A DNA stretch of 64,000 nt from NCBI RefSeq assembly GCF_900104635.1, contig NZ_FNWC01000007.1, forward strand, positions 2,083,421-2,147,420. The letters run 5' to 3'. The notes under the pieces were generated by a model. That model saw only the letters and a program-made list of their open reading frames with translations, was not told the origin of the DNA and did not search any database. The translations under genes and the position numbers were made by a program. Every line of letters begins with the position of its first letter. Position 1 is the stretch's first letter. Shown here in pieces: positions 53,723 to 62,741 of the stretch. The stretch comes from Coprococcus phoceensis (GTDB lineage Bacteria; Bacillota; Clostridia; Lachnospirales; Lachnospiraceae).

Positions 53723-54545
53723 TTTGATCCATCCAGCTTGTCCCCAGATCGCTTCCCAAATCACAGGTATAATTCCACTGGATTTCATCTCCTTCCTGAA
53801 CTATATATCTGCTGCAGCCATAGTTTGGATACCACCCATTGACATTGTACATCCAGCCGGAATTCTGGCCGCAGTCAAACTCATACAGATTATTGATCGC
53901 TTCTATATAATTACTGTTGAACAGCGGATTGAAGGAATATTCCATATGCACACGGTTATTTTTCGTTTCACGGAGAAGGACATCAAAGACACTCTCTCCT
54001 TCATAAAACGTCACTTTTCTTGTCGCATAGATCACTCCGTCAGAAGGGATCAGTTTTTCTTTCCCTTCTGTCAGATTTTCCATATTGTCAAGAATCGTTG
54101 CACAGGAAATGGTGAGATAGCAGGTCTGTTTCTTGCTTTTGTCAATTGTGATTTCTCCTGGTTCCACCGGATTTTGCATTCCTTCCGGAACAGGATTTGT
54201 CTGATATTGATCCTGTCCACTTCCGGTCCCATCGCTGTATGTAACATTGCTGTTGCTATTTCCGCTTGCTGCTCTGGATGATTTTTTCTCCTCATATTTG
54301 GAATAGTCAACTTCCCCGCCTTGTATCTTGTCTACGTCATAGTATTCTTCTTCCTTAGAAGTCTCACTTTTATCCGTATCCTTTTGACCGGAGGCATCAT
54401 CCTCCATCCATGCATCTGAATCCTTCTGCTTATTTTCATTCTGCACTGTATTAGTAAGCGTTGTCTTTCCACAGCCTGTCGCTACACTGCTCATCAACAC
54501 AGCGATCAAAAGCAGCCCTATGACCCTTTTCACTTTATGCTTCAT
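53709..54545 (-). CDS. DUF4430 lipoprotein (transcobalamin-like beta domain)
   Basis: A 278-residue lipoprotein. The signal ends in a lipobox (SSVATGC), so the protein is anchored to the outside of the membrane. A charged, Asp/Glu/Ser-rich spacer (about 30-125) leads to a DUF4430 domain (about 135-275): VTFYEGESVFDVLLRE, LYEFDCGQNSGWMYNVNGWY, and EIQWNYTCDLGSDLG. DUF4430 corresponds to the beta domain of intrinsic factor and transcobalamin. It lies between the toroid protein and ECF T, overlapping both genes, so it is likely the last corrinoid-handling stop before the transporter. Binding is inferred. Confidence 0.87.
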   Translation of the reverse strand: MKHKVKRVIGLLLIAVLMSSVATGCGKTTLTNTVQNENKQKDSDAWMEDDASGQKDTDKSETSKEEEYYDVDKIQGGEVDYSKYEEKKSSRAASGNSNSNVTYSDGTGSGQDQYQTNPVPEGMQNPVEPGEITIDKSKKQTCYLTISCATILDNMENLTEGKEKLIPSDGVIYATRKVTFYEGESVFDVLLRETKNNRVHMEYSFNPLFNSNYIEAINNLYEFDCGQNSGWMYNVNGWYPNYGCSRYIVQEGDEIQWNYTCDLGSDLGTSWMDQNGER

Positions 54546-57198
54546 CACCATCTCTGTCCCTTCTACGTCTCTTTTTTAGAGTGAACGAATATCCAAGTCC
54601 CGATACAACCACTGCGCATGCAATGAGCGCCCCGACAATATATGGCACAGACAAGGATTTCGTCTCTTCTTTTGTCCCCTGAAGAATAATCTCATCTGTA
54701 TCGGCATCAATAAAATTGTCTTTTTCTTTTGTATCATCCTTCAGTGACTTTGTACTCGCCCTCTTATCGATGAAATACGCTCCGCCTTTTTCAATCAGAA
54801 ATTTTGTCTGTCCATCTTTTACTTCCACCTTCTGCACATACTCCGCCTTCTGTTCCTTTGGATTATAATACAAAAGTAAATACTCTCCGTCTTCTTTTTC
54901 TACCGGCACTTCCACCTGTATAACTCCAGGAAATGTTCCTGATTGTTCAAAATACAGCACAGCCGGATGTTCCGAGAGCTGTTTGATCTCATCATCATAT
55001 GGACTTGTACGTTTCAGTTCAATATTGATCTCTTTCTCTTCCTTGATATCTTTTCCATTCAATGTGAATGTGTACGTCGTTCCATCGGTCATTTTTCCTT
55101 CCATCTGAAGGTTCTTATCCTGATCTTTGACACGGGCAAGTTCTGACTTTGCAACAACATTGTCTTTCACTTCTGCTTTTACAGTTTTACTGTCATCTTT
55201 CTTGGATGTCGCCTGTGCTTTTGCAGTCGTCTTTTTATTCGACGTCTCCTTTACCTGCTCTGCTATTTCCTGAAGATTTTTGGTTCCTGTAAACACAGGC
55301 TCGATTGTTCCTGCATTCTCCGGCTCACTTTGAATATAATAAGTCCCGCCCTCTGAAATACTGCAGGTGAGATAGCCTCCCAAGACAGTTGCGGTTCCTG
55401 CTTTAACAGACTTTCCATTCTCCTGTTTATAAAGCACATAATCTTTGCTCGTAAATCCGCTGCACTTGATACTTAGGTCGATATTTCCCGGAAGTGTTCC
55501 GCTCTCCTCAGTTGTAAAAAAGTATTTCCCATCTTTCTTTTCGCTTGTCACTCCGGCTTTCATATCCGCAGGTTCATAATTGTTCGCACCTCTCAGTGTG
55601 AGTGTATAATTCCAGGTCTCATATACATAATCGATACTAGAGTCTTTCACATTTGTAAAAATCTCTTTTGCCAAAATTCCATTCTGCAATTTTTTTACGA
55701 TTGTATCTGCCTGCAGCAAATCCGCTCTGTGTTCTACATATTCAAGATTCTCTTTTGGGATACTCTCGTATATTTTCAGTAGTTCTGCAATTTTTTCAGC
55801 ATCTTTTAAGGTAACTGCCAGTGGATTGATTTCATTCCATATCTGTTCATCGAGACTCTCTACTACCTTTATCTGCTCCGAGATTTCCTCTAGTTTCTCT
55901 TGCAATCGGCCGCGAAATTCCTCTTTTTCTGCAAACTTTTTCATCTGATCCAATTCGCTGATCAATGCATACACTGTCTGCTGATCTTTGATTCTGATTT
56001 GTGCCGGAAGCACCTCAAGTTTTGCCCGAAAACGTGCAATATTTTCCGCAGTCTCTTCCTCCTCGTCGCCGCCGTTTTGCACATCAGTCATATCATATAA
56101 TGTATTTTTTCCGTTTACAGCCCGGTTATATGCGACAAGTGCCATCGTGCCCTGATCTGTAGACATCGCATCTGCTGTATTCTCCTGTGGAGTATGCTTG
56201 AACGCACCGTCACTTAACTGATAGCTCAGGAGATAATCTAATACAGATTTACCATTTTTTATAAATGCTTCATCCGATAAAAGTTCTACATTCAATGTTG
56301 AAAGTGCGATTACAGTTTGGGCTGCACTTTCCAGATTCTCAGTTCCAAAACTTGCAAATCCGCCATTTTCGTCCTGCATCGTACTCAATGTCTGAAGCGC
56401 TTTTTCAACCGCGGTTTCAACCCCGCTGTTTTTCTCATAATATGGAGCAAGCGCCTGAATTGCCATCGCAGTCATATCCGGATCAGACTTCGTTCCACTT
56501 AACGCCCATCCTCCATCACTCAACTGTTTATCCAGTATCTGTTGAATCAGCTTTTCCCTTGTCGTCTGCTCCAGCCCTTTTCCCAAATCTTCTTCTGTAA
56601 GCTTTGGAATCTCATAGTTCTTCGAATCCAGCGCAAGCAACGCATAAATCGTACCGTTGACTCCCTGCCAGTTTACCTGTTTGAAGTTTGCAAGCGGATA
56701 CAGCATGTTATATCCGTTGACATCCGAAGGATCCACCCCGATTGCCGTAAGCGCCAGCACTACTCTCGAATATTCTGTATATTTTCGTTTGTCCAGAACA
56801 CCTTGGTTTTCCTCCAATGTCCGATACAAATTTGCCAGATAATTCTTTTTTGTCTCCTCCGGCAGATTCCCATACCTTGCCATTGCAAGCACAGACCATT
56901 CTCCGCCCAAAGTGTTAACGACCGGGTTCGTCACATGAGTCTTCAGATAATTTGCTGCTTTGTCAAGACTTGCTTGCATATCTTGGTCTGCAATTTCATT
57001 TTCTGAAACTTCCACTGTCCCCTGAAAAAGAGTCTCCTCCGACTCTTTTTCATACAGCGCCGTTGATTCTCCCCCGGTTCCTCCTAGAATAACTTCTTCT
57101 TCGATTTCAAAATCCGCTGCACGAACAGGCATTGGGCTGCCTGCTGCAATCACCGCAGCAAGCATCAATGCTATTATTCTAACATTTCTTTTTTTCAT
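54535..57198 (-). CDS. Surface alpha/alpha-toroid protein (prenyltransferase/squalene-cyclase-like repeats)
   Basis: An 887-residue exported protein. Signal peptide (1-28); an alpha/alpha toroid (about 65-370) with QLSDGGWALSG, DMTAMAIQALAPYYEKN, TMQDENGGFASFG and DQGTMALVAYNRAVNG; helical and beta regions; Lys/Thr-rich linker; a late beta domain (TYTFTLNGKDIKEEKEINIE...); and a membrane segment followed by KKRRRRDRDGDEA. Database labels for this fold read prenyltransferase or squalene oxidase, but there is no DxDD cyclase motif, and the same toroid forms the N-terminal half of human transcobalamin and intrinsic factor. The start at 57198 follows AAGGA and comes 2 bases after the upstream stop. 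I infer a corrinoid-binding or docking role. Confidence 0.85.
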   Translation of the reverse strand: MKKRNVRIIALMLAAVIAAGSPMPVRAADFEIEEEVILGGTGGESTALYEKESEETLFQGTVEVSENEIADQDMQASLDKAANYLKTHVTNPVVNTLGGEWSVLAMARYGNLPEETKKNYLANLYRTLEENQGVLDKRKYTEYSRVVLALTAIGVDPSDVNGYNMLYPLANFKQVNWQGVNGTIYALLALDSKNYEIPKLTEEDLGKGLEQTTREKLIQQILDKQLSDGGWALSGTKSDPDMTAMAIQALAPYYEKNSGVETAVEKALQTLSTMQDENGGFASFGTENLESAAQTVIALSTLNVELLSDEAFIKNGKSVLDYLLSYQLSDGAFKHTPQENTADAMSTDQGTMALVAYNRAVNGKNTLYDMTDVQNGGDEEEETAENIARFRAKLEVLPAQIRIKDQQTVYALISELDQMKKFAEKEEFRGRLQEKLEEISEQIKVVESLDEQIWNEINPLAVTLKDAEKIAELLKIYESIPKENLEYVEHRADLLQADTIVKKLQNGILAKEIFTNVKDSSIDYVYETWNYTLTLRGANNYEPADMKAGVTSEKKDGKYFFTTEESGTLPGNIDLSIKCSGFTSKDYVLYKQENGKSVKAGTATVLGGYLTCSISEGGTYYIQSEPENAGTIEPVFTGTKNLQEIAEQVKETSNKKTTAKAQATSKKDDSKTVKAEVKDNVVAKSELARVKDQDKNLQMEGKMTDGTTYTFTLNGKDIKEEKEINIELKRTSPYDDEIKQLSEHPAVLYFEQSGTFPGVIQVEVPVEKEDGEYLLLYYNPKEQKAEYVQKVEVKDGQTKFLIEKGGAYFIDKRASTKSLKDDTKEKDNFIDADTDEIILQGTKEETKSLSVPYIVGALIACAVVVSGLGYSFTLKKRRRRDRDGDEA

Positions 57199-57200
57199 TT

Positions 57201-60200
57201 TTATTTTCCTTGTCTTTTCTTTTTGACTACAACAACTGCAGTAATCACAACCGCGCATGCTGCAATCAGGTATACCAGGTACTCTATCTTTACACTGTCA
57301 CCGGTTTTTACAGTTCCTGTCTGGCTGTTGCCGGAGCCATCTGCTGAACTTAATTTGTCTGTTGTACTTGTTCCGTCTCCTGCCATATCCGTCACAACAC
57401 CAAAATCGCCTAATTGTGTCACTTTCACAGCAATATAACCATCTGTAACAGTTCCGCTAAGTTTCTTCACTTCTCCGCCGGTATATAGTAATACATCCAT
57501 TGTATTTCCATTATATTTTTTACCGACCGGAAGACTCAGCTTCGCTGTATCCGATAACGCAACTTCTTTTCCATCCTGACGAAGTTCTACATGATACAGT
57601 GCAAATACTCCTTTGCTTGACGGAATGGCTTTTCGAATCTCATCTACCGCCGCATCGTCTTTTGTCAATTTGGAGACAACAAGCTGCATGTCTTTTGTCA
57701 ATTCTTTTCCTGTAAGACTCACTCCATACTGTGTATCTGTGAGTGTAATTTCTTCTTTTTCAGGCTCTTGTGGGTCTGGTTTTTCCGGATCTGGATTCTG
57801 TGAATCGTCCTCGTACTTTACAGTCACCTGATATGTCACTTTTGCATCCGGTTCCACTGGTGTCGTGTAGCTTACCGGAACCGAAGTGATGTTTACAATA
57901 GTCCCTTCTTCTACCGGAATCGCTGCTCCATAACGGTATTCGTTTCCATTTGACTGGATTGTGATTTTGTCATAGCGGTTAAAGCTTTCCGGTGCAAATG
58001 ACACTTGCTTTGTATCTTTCGGAATTGTCAGTGTATATTCATATACATCTCTGCTGTATTGTGGAGCAAGTTCACCTGTATTAATTCCAAGTGATTTTAA
58101 TTCTCCTGTAACATCCGTTGTGTCTGTCAAATCGTTTCCATAGTCGAGGGAATATTCCATTGTAACGATATCCCCATCTGCAAATTTTCCGTTTGCAACC
58201 GTAAAGTTACCTGCCCCATCATCTGTGAACCATCCGTTTAATGTTACAAACCAGCCACTCTTTTCACCACGCTCAAGCTGTTCCAAGCCATCAATTCCGG
58301 TCACATATGTTTTGTTCGAATCAAATGAAATTTCGATATTATTTTCCACACATGCACGCTCGATCGCATCAAGCATTGTATCGTCTTCATAAATAGACAC
58401 TTTTACATTGTCTAAAATCACACCTTTTGCTTCCGGCCAGTCTTTTCCTTCCGGAGTCGAAACCATGTCCTGAACACTTACTGTCACAGTCCCAACCGGT
58501 GTTTTTTCCGGCTCTTCTAAAGATTTTACCGTAATTGTATATGTAACTCCATCTTTTAGCCCCAACAAGCTCATAAAGCTCGTCGGTGTTGATGTGATTT
58601 TAATTTCAGTTCCCTCTGATACCGGAATGGCGTCTCCATAGCGGTATGATTTGTCCCCCACACGAATCGCAACGTTATTATATCTGTTAAAGCTCTCCGG
58701 TCGGAACGAGACCTCCGTTGTATCCTTCGGAACTGTCAAAGTATATTTGTATACATCCCGCTTATATTCCGGCGATAAATCCCCTGTGTTGTTTCCAAGT
58801 GATTTTAGTTCTCCTGTTACATCTGTTGTATCTGTCAAATCACTTCCATAGTTCGTTGTATATTCCAACGTAATGACATCTCCATCTGCAAATGTCCCGT
58901 CTGCCACTGTAAATGATGCAAACCCTTTGTCTGTAAACCAACCGTTTAAAGTTCCCATCCAACCGCTTGCCGCTCCGCGGTCAAACTCCTCCAGGCCATC
59001 CACAGCCGTAATGTATGTCTTTGACGCATTCAAAGAAATCTTGATTCCATTTTCTTCGCACGCACGCACGATCGCATCCATCATCGAATCATCTTCATAG
59101 ATAGACACATTCGTATTTTTCAAAATCACACCTTTTGCTTCCGGCCAGTCTTCCCCATCCGGTGTCGGAATCATATCCTGAATGCTTACTGTCACTGTTC
59201 CAACCGGTGTTTTTTCCGGCTGTTCACTCTTTTCTTTCACTGTCACTTCACAAGTTGCTGTCTTTTCCCCCGCTTTTGCTGTGATAACAGCTTTTCCTGC
59301 GCTCACTGCATTTAGCACGCCATCTTGATCTACTATGACAACATCTGTATGATCACTGCTCCACTCCACTGTCTGATTTGTTGCATCCGCCGGTGTCACA
59401 GTAGCCTGCAGAGATGATACATCTCCAACCTGTAGCTCTAATGTTTCCTGATCTAACGTAATGTTTTCAACCGGAACATCTTTTTTAACCGACACAGTAA
59501 AGCTTGGCAGTGTCGAAAACCAGTCTTTCAATACAGGTGCATTTAAGTTTGGTTCCCCTGAGCCATTTGCAGTAATATCTGCTCCGAGAGGACTTCCCCA
59601 CCATTCAGAAAAAATTCCGTTTTGACTTGTGAATGTATACTCTCCTGCTTCCTCGAAGGTTACATCAAAATCATTGTTCGTCGCAAGATCCCACTGTTGA
59701 CACTGACCTTTAAACTCGCCTAATGTCTCATTGCTGTAAGAAAGATATGTTGCATCGGATTTTCCCCATGCACTGTTCGATGTCCAGACCGGATTATAAA
59801 TCGTAGCCAGCTTATACACTGGCATTGTCACACCGCGGAAACTGATATTTGCTGTGTCACCAGGCTCTAATGCCGCATCTGGATTCGTCTTATTCTCTAC
59901 ATTGATCTCAATAAATCTTGCATCAACGACACGATACAGCGATTTTACATTACCATCCGCATCTGTCGCTTCAATCCCGATGATATTACTCCGGTTTTCT
60001 AAGTTTGCAGTATATGTATTTCCATCTCCTTGGATTTCCAAACCATTCAATGTCACTTTTAAAGATTCAGCGCCGTCTGCCGATACCTCAAAAGTAAACG
60101 GAACCGTATCGCCTTCATTATAATAAATGGTATCATAATGACGCCAATTCTGCAGCTTTTCACTGCAGTTAATCGTAGCTGTCCCTGTCTCTCCCACTGT

Positions 60201-60683
60201 AAATACCGCATATGCTGTGTTCACAGGCGAGATTGCTCCCCATGTTTTTCCACCATATTCAACTGCATCATAGGTTACCTTCACTACTGACGTCCCTGGT
60301 TTTTCCGCTGTCACAACTGCTTTTTCAGTGGAACTTTCTGTATCCAGCGAAATGCTGTCGCCTTTGATGATCTCAAAATGAAATACCGGTCTCTGAACGT
60401 CATTTGCAACTGCATTGGAGATAATCTGTTCTACTCTCCAAGGCCGTAAATTTGTGGTATCCCCAACCTGCATTTCTTTTTGCTGATATTGCAGCCAGAT
60501 GTCATTCTCAAAATCATCATAGACCTTTGCCTCTGTCTGAACACCTAAATATTCTTCACTGCCTGTCTGCACATTCTCTGCAATACTGTTCAACGGATAT
60601 TGAACAACTACAGAGACAACCATCAACATCGCAAGCATAATGCTCACAACTTTATTGTGCCATTTTTTTCTGTTTCTTATCAT
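57201..60683 (-). CDS. Large surface protein with two DUF4430 domains
   Basis: A 1160-residue exported protein and the first gene after the cobalamin riboswitch. Signal peptide (about 1-38); Ig-like regions (about 60-400); a BIG2 domain (about 410-485, LDQETLELQVGDVSSLQATV); then two copies of a DUF4430 domain plus a cadherin-like beta-sandwich (about 490-735 and 736-960). Each DUF4430 has an NVSIYEDDSMMDAI-type strand, an SGWMGTLNGWF-type motif and YGSDLTDTTDVTGELKSLG. The C terminus has TVKTGDS, a membrane segment and KKKRQGK, fitting sortase or membrane anchoring. The copies are similar but clearly diverged. GGAGAATGGAAA precedes the ATG. Confidence 0.88.
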   Translation of the reverse strand: MIRNRKKWHNKVVSIMLAMLMVVSVVVQYPLNSIAENVQTGSEEYLGVQTEAKVYDDFENDIWLQYQQKEMQVGDTTNLRPWRVEQIISNAVANDVQRPVFHFEIIKGDSISLDTESSTEKAVVTAEKPGTSVVKVTYDAVEYGGKTWGAISPVNTAYAVFTVGETGTATINCSEKLQNWRHYDTIYYNEGDTVPFTFEVSADGAESLKVTLNGLEIQGDGNTYTANLENRSNIIGIEATDADGNVKSLYRVVDARFIEINVENKTNPDAALEPGDTANISFRGVTMPVYKLATIYNPVWTSNSAWGKSDATYLSYSNETLGEFKGQCQQWDLATNNDFDVTFEEAGEYTFTSQNGIFSEWWGSPLGADITANGSGEPNLNAPVLKDWFSTLPSFTVSVKKDVPVENITLDQETLELQVGDVSSLQATVTPADATNQTVEWSSDHTDVVIVDQDGVLNAVSAGKAVITAKAGEKTATCEVTVKEKSEQPEKTPVGTVTVSIQDMIPTPDGEDWPEAKGVILKNTNVSIYEDDSMMDAIVRACEENGIKISLNASKTYITAVDGLEEFDRGAASGWMGTLNGWFTDKGFASFTVADGTFADGDVITLEYTTNYGSDLTDTTDVTGELKSLGNNTGDLSPEYKRDVYKYTLTVPKDTTEVSFRPESFNRYNNVAIRVGDKSYRYGDAIPVSEGTEIKITSTPTSFMSLLGLKDGVTYTITVKSLEEPEKTPVGTVTVSVQDMVSTPEGKDWPEAKGVILDNVKVSIYEDDTMLDAIERACVENNIEISFDSNKTYVTGIDGLEQLERGEKSGWFVTLNGWFTDDGAGNFTVANGKFADGDIVTMEYSLDYGNDLTDTTDVTGELKSLGINTGELAPQYSRDVYEYTLTIPKDTKQVSFAPESFNRYDKITIQSNGNEYRYGAAIPVEEGTIVNITSVPVSYTTPVEPDAKVTYQVTVKYEDDSQNPDPEKPDPQEPEKEEITLTDTQYGVSLTGKELTKDMQLVVSKLTKDDAAVDEIRKAIPSSKGVFALYHVELRQDGKEVALSDTAKLSLPVGKKYNGNTMDVLLYTGGEVKKLSGTVTDGYIAVKVTQLGDFGVVTDMAGDGTSTTDKLSSADGSGNSQTGTVKTGDSVKIEYLVYLIAACAVVITAVVVVKKKRQGK

Positions 60684-60770
60684 TTTCCATTCTCCTATCT
60701 CTTTTTTTCAGATGAATGTTTTCTTCTTTCTGCCCTCCTTTTCTTTTTGTCTCGTCCCTTCTTTGTACAT

Positions 60771-60806
60771 AAAAGCAGCCTTTCTGTTCTGAAAGACTGC
60801 TTTTTT
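60771..60806 (-). terminator. Likely expression-platform terminator of the riboswitch
   Basis: On the minus strand AAAAGCAGTCTTTC pairs with GAAAGGCTGCTTTT around a six-base loop, between the aptamer and the first surface-protein gene. The T-run is short (TTTTA). Formation in the B12-bound state would stop the operon. Two 13-base copies of GGAAAGAATGTTT, 20 bases apart (60864-60876, 60884-60896), lie between aptamer and terminator. Confidence 0.6.
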
Positions 60807-60898
60807 ACTCACATACAGTGATTCCAAATCTGCACATAATTATGCCTATGCAATCACCAAAAGAAACATTCTTTCCAACCTAAAAACATTCTTTCCTA

Positions 60899-61065
60899 TA
60901 TACGGCAGGTCTCCTGGCTTCGCATCTTTCTTTGAAAACACCTTCTCAACATTATTCTGTCAATGGCCTATTGTCTCATCGTCCGCGTTACAGTAGAGGT
61001 GACTGCTCCGGTTTTTCACCGGATTCCCTTTTCATGCTTTTGTATCATTCAAAAGCAACCGCATA
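60899..61065 (-). promoter_or_regulatory. Cobalamin riboswitch aptamer
   Basis: The minus strand carries the conserved cobalamin aptamer blocks in order: AAAAGGGAATCCGGTG, AAACCGGAGCAGTCACC, the central variable arms, and GCGAAGCCAGGAGACCTGCCG. The ends pair as P1 (TATGCGG with CCGTATA). It sits 216 bases before the surface-protein operon and just past the glycerophosphodiesterase stop. A TACAAT-like -10 lies near 61090-61095 with no good -35. It should repress the downstream genes when B12 is plentiful. Confidence 0.95.
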
Positions 61066-61146
61066 CATTTTCACTCTTTTTTCATTTTTATTGTATACGA
61101 CTCTTTCTGATACTTCTAGTTATTTTTTTGGATTTTTGAAATTTTT

Positions 61147-61893
61147 TTATTTACGTTCTTTCTTTTGCATGTCATCACGGATTTTCAAAGCCTCATCTGG
61201 ATAATTCGTAATGACTGCCTCCAGTTCATTCTGAATAAAAAAACGCATATCTTGCGCATCGTTTACTGTCCACACACGGATCTTACACCCACTTTCTTTA
61301 TACCTTTCCATAAAATCAGCCATTTTCAAATGATACACCGCCGGATGTAATCCACAAACCCCAGTTCCTTTTGCGTAATTTTCCACATTCAGAATTACAT
61401 CGCTGTACAAATATGCAGTTTCTGCCTTTTGATCCAATTCCTTTATTTTCTGTACACTATAATGGTTAAACGAAGAATAAATTACCCGCTTGTGCATCTC
61501 GCGGTTTTTCACAATCTCAAGTACCTTTTCTTCTAAGCCTAAATACCAATAGATTCCCGTTTTCAATTCAATATTCACTTCCATTTTGCTTGCTTTTACC
61601 AATTCCAGCACTTCTTTCAGTGTAGGGATTGAAATATTCTCATATCCCTCCATATGATTATCGAACGAAAACTTCCTCAATTGAACCAGTGTGTAATCTT
61701 TTACCAGGCCCTTCCCATTACTTACACGATCAATCACCTCATCGTGGATTACAACGACTTCTCCGTCTTTTGTCAGCTGTACATCCAACTCAATTCCATC
61801 TGCTCCCATCTCCATCGCAAGAGCAAATGCCTCCAATGTATTCTCCGGCGCATATCCGCTGGCTCCTCTATGTGCAAATATTTTTGTCATCAT
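61147..61893 (-). CDS. Glycerophosphodiester phosphodiesterase
   Basis: A 248-residue cytosolic GDPD-fold enzyme that splits glycerophosphodiesters to glycerol-3-phosphate and an alcohol. Catalytic residues are in FAHRGASGYAPENTLEAF, GADGIELDVQLTKDGEVVVIHDE and VNIELKTG; VWTVND is also family-like. There is no signal peptide. It follows the ABC importer genes by 65 bases and ends before the riboswitch, so it belongs to neither operon with certainty. Confidence 0.93.
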   Translation of the reverse strand: MMTKIFAHRGASGYAPENTLEAFALAMEMGADGIELDVQLTKDGEVVVIHDEVIDRVSNGKGLVKDYTLVQLRKFSFDNHMEGYENISIPTLKEVLELVKASKMEVNIELKTGIYWYLGLEEKVLEIVKNREMHKRVIYSSFNHYSVQKIKELDQKAETAYLYSDVILNVENYAKGTGVCGLHPAVYHLKMADFMERYKESGCKIRVWTVNDAQDMRFFIQNELEAVITNYPDEALKIRDDMQKKERK

Positions 61894-61958
61894 TTTTCAT
61901 CTCCAATTCACTTTTCAGATAACATTAGAATACACCATCTTTTTCACTCATGCAAATC

Positions 61959-62741
61959 TTACACCGCCAATATAAACGGCTTTTTTTCCACCGTAAAAAC
62001 CGGCAGTCTGACGCCATAGATTTCTTCTAACAGTTCTTCCGTCAAAATTTCCTCCGGAACTCCCTGTCCAATCATTTTTCCTTCTTTCATCGCAAGTATC
62101 TCATCGCTATAATACAATGCCTGATTGATATCATGCAGCACCATGACAATGGTAAGCCCATATTCCTCATTCAGTCTGCGCACCAATTGTAATATCTGTA
62201 TCTGATACCGCACATCCAAATAGGTCGTCGGCTCATCTAAAAGCAGAAGCTCTGTATCCTGTGCGAGTGCCATCGCAATCCACACCCGCTGCCTTTGTCC
62301 CCCAGACAGCTTTGAGACCGGACGGTTTCGATATTTTTCTGTGCGTGTCACCTCCATCGCCCATTCTACTCTTTCCACGTCTTTTTCGCTCATCTTAAAG
62401 CTTCCGGTTCTTCGATGGGGAATTCTCCCGTAGCCGATCAGCTTCTCCACGCTCAAATCTGCCGGTGCCGTATGATACTGGTGCACAATCGCAGCTTTTT
62501 TTGCCAGATCCTTAAGTTTCATATTCCGAAGATTTTCACCATAAAGACAAATTTCCCCTTGATCAGGCTTTAAATTCCTTGTCAGCAGTTGGAACAATGT
62601 AGATTTTCCACAGCCATTCGCACCGATCAGAGTTGTGATCTTCCCCTTCTGCAGTGAAAATGACATTTCCTGAAGTACCTGATGCTCTCCATAAGAAAAA
62701 GAAAGATTCTGCACTTCATAAATCAATTTCTGCTCATTCAT
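61959..62741 (-). CDS. ABC importer ATPase (heme/siderophore type)
   Basis: A 260-residue FepC/FhuC/BtuD-type ATPase. Walker A GANGCGKST (about 38-46), signature KLSGGQRQRVWIA, Walker B LLLLDEPTTYLDVRYQ and switch VMVLHDIN. The ATG overlaps the permease stop by 4 bases, so the two are co-translated. Substrate is set by the binding protein further upstream, which looks heme- or siderophore-like. Confidence 0.92.
   Translation of the reverse strand: MNEQKLIYEVQNLSFSYGEHQVLQEMSFSLQKGKITTLIGANGCGKSTLFQLLTRNLKPDQGEICLYGENLRNMKLKDLAKKAAIVHQYHTAPADLSVEKLIGYGRIPHRRTGSFKMSEKDVERVEWAMEVTRTEKYRNRPVSKLSGGQRQRVWIAMALAQDTELLLLDEPTTYLDVRYQIQILQLVRRLNEEYGLTIVMVLHDINQALYYSDEILAMKEGKMIGQGVPEEILTEELLEEIYGVRLPVFTVEKKPFILAV

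Noticed and set aside
54535..57198. A terpene cyclase or prenyltransferase enzyme
   Set aside because: There is no DxDD or other catalytic acid cluster; the protein has a signal peptide and a membrane anchor and sits in a riboswitch-controlled corrinoid operon.
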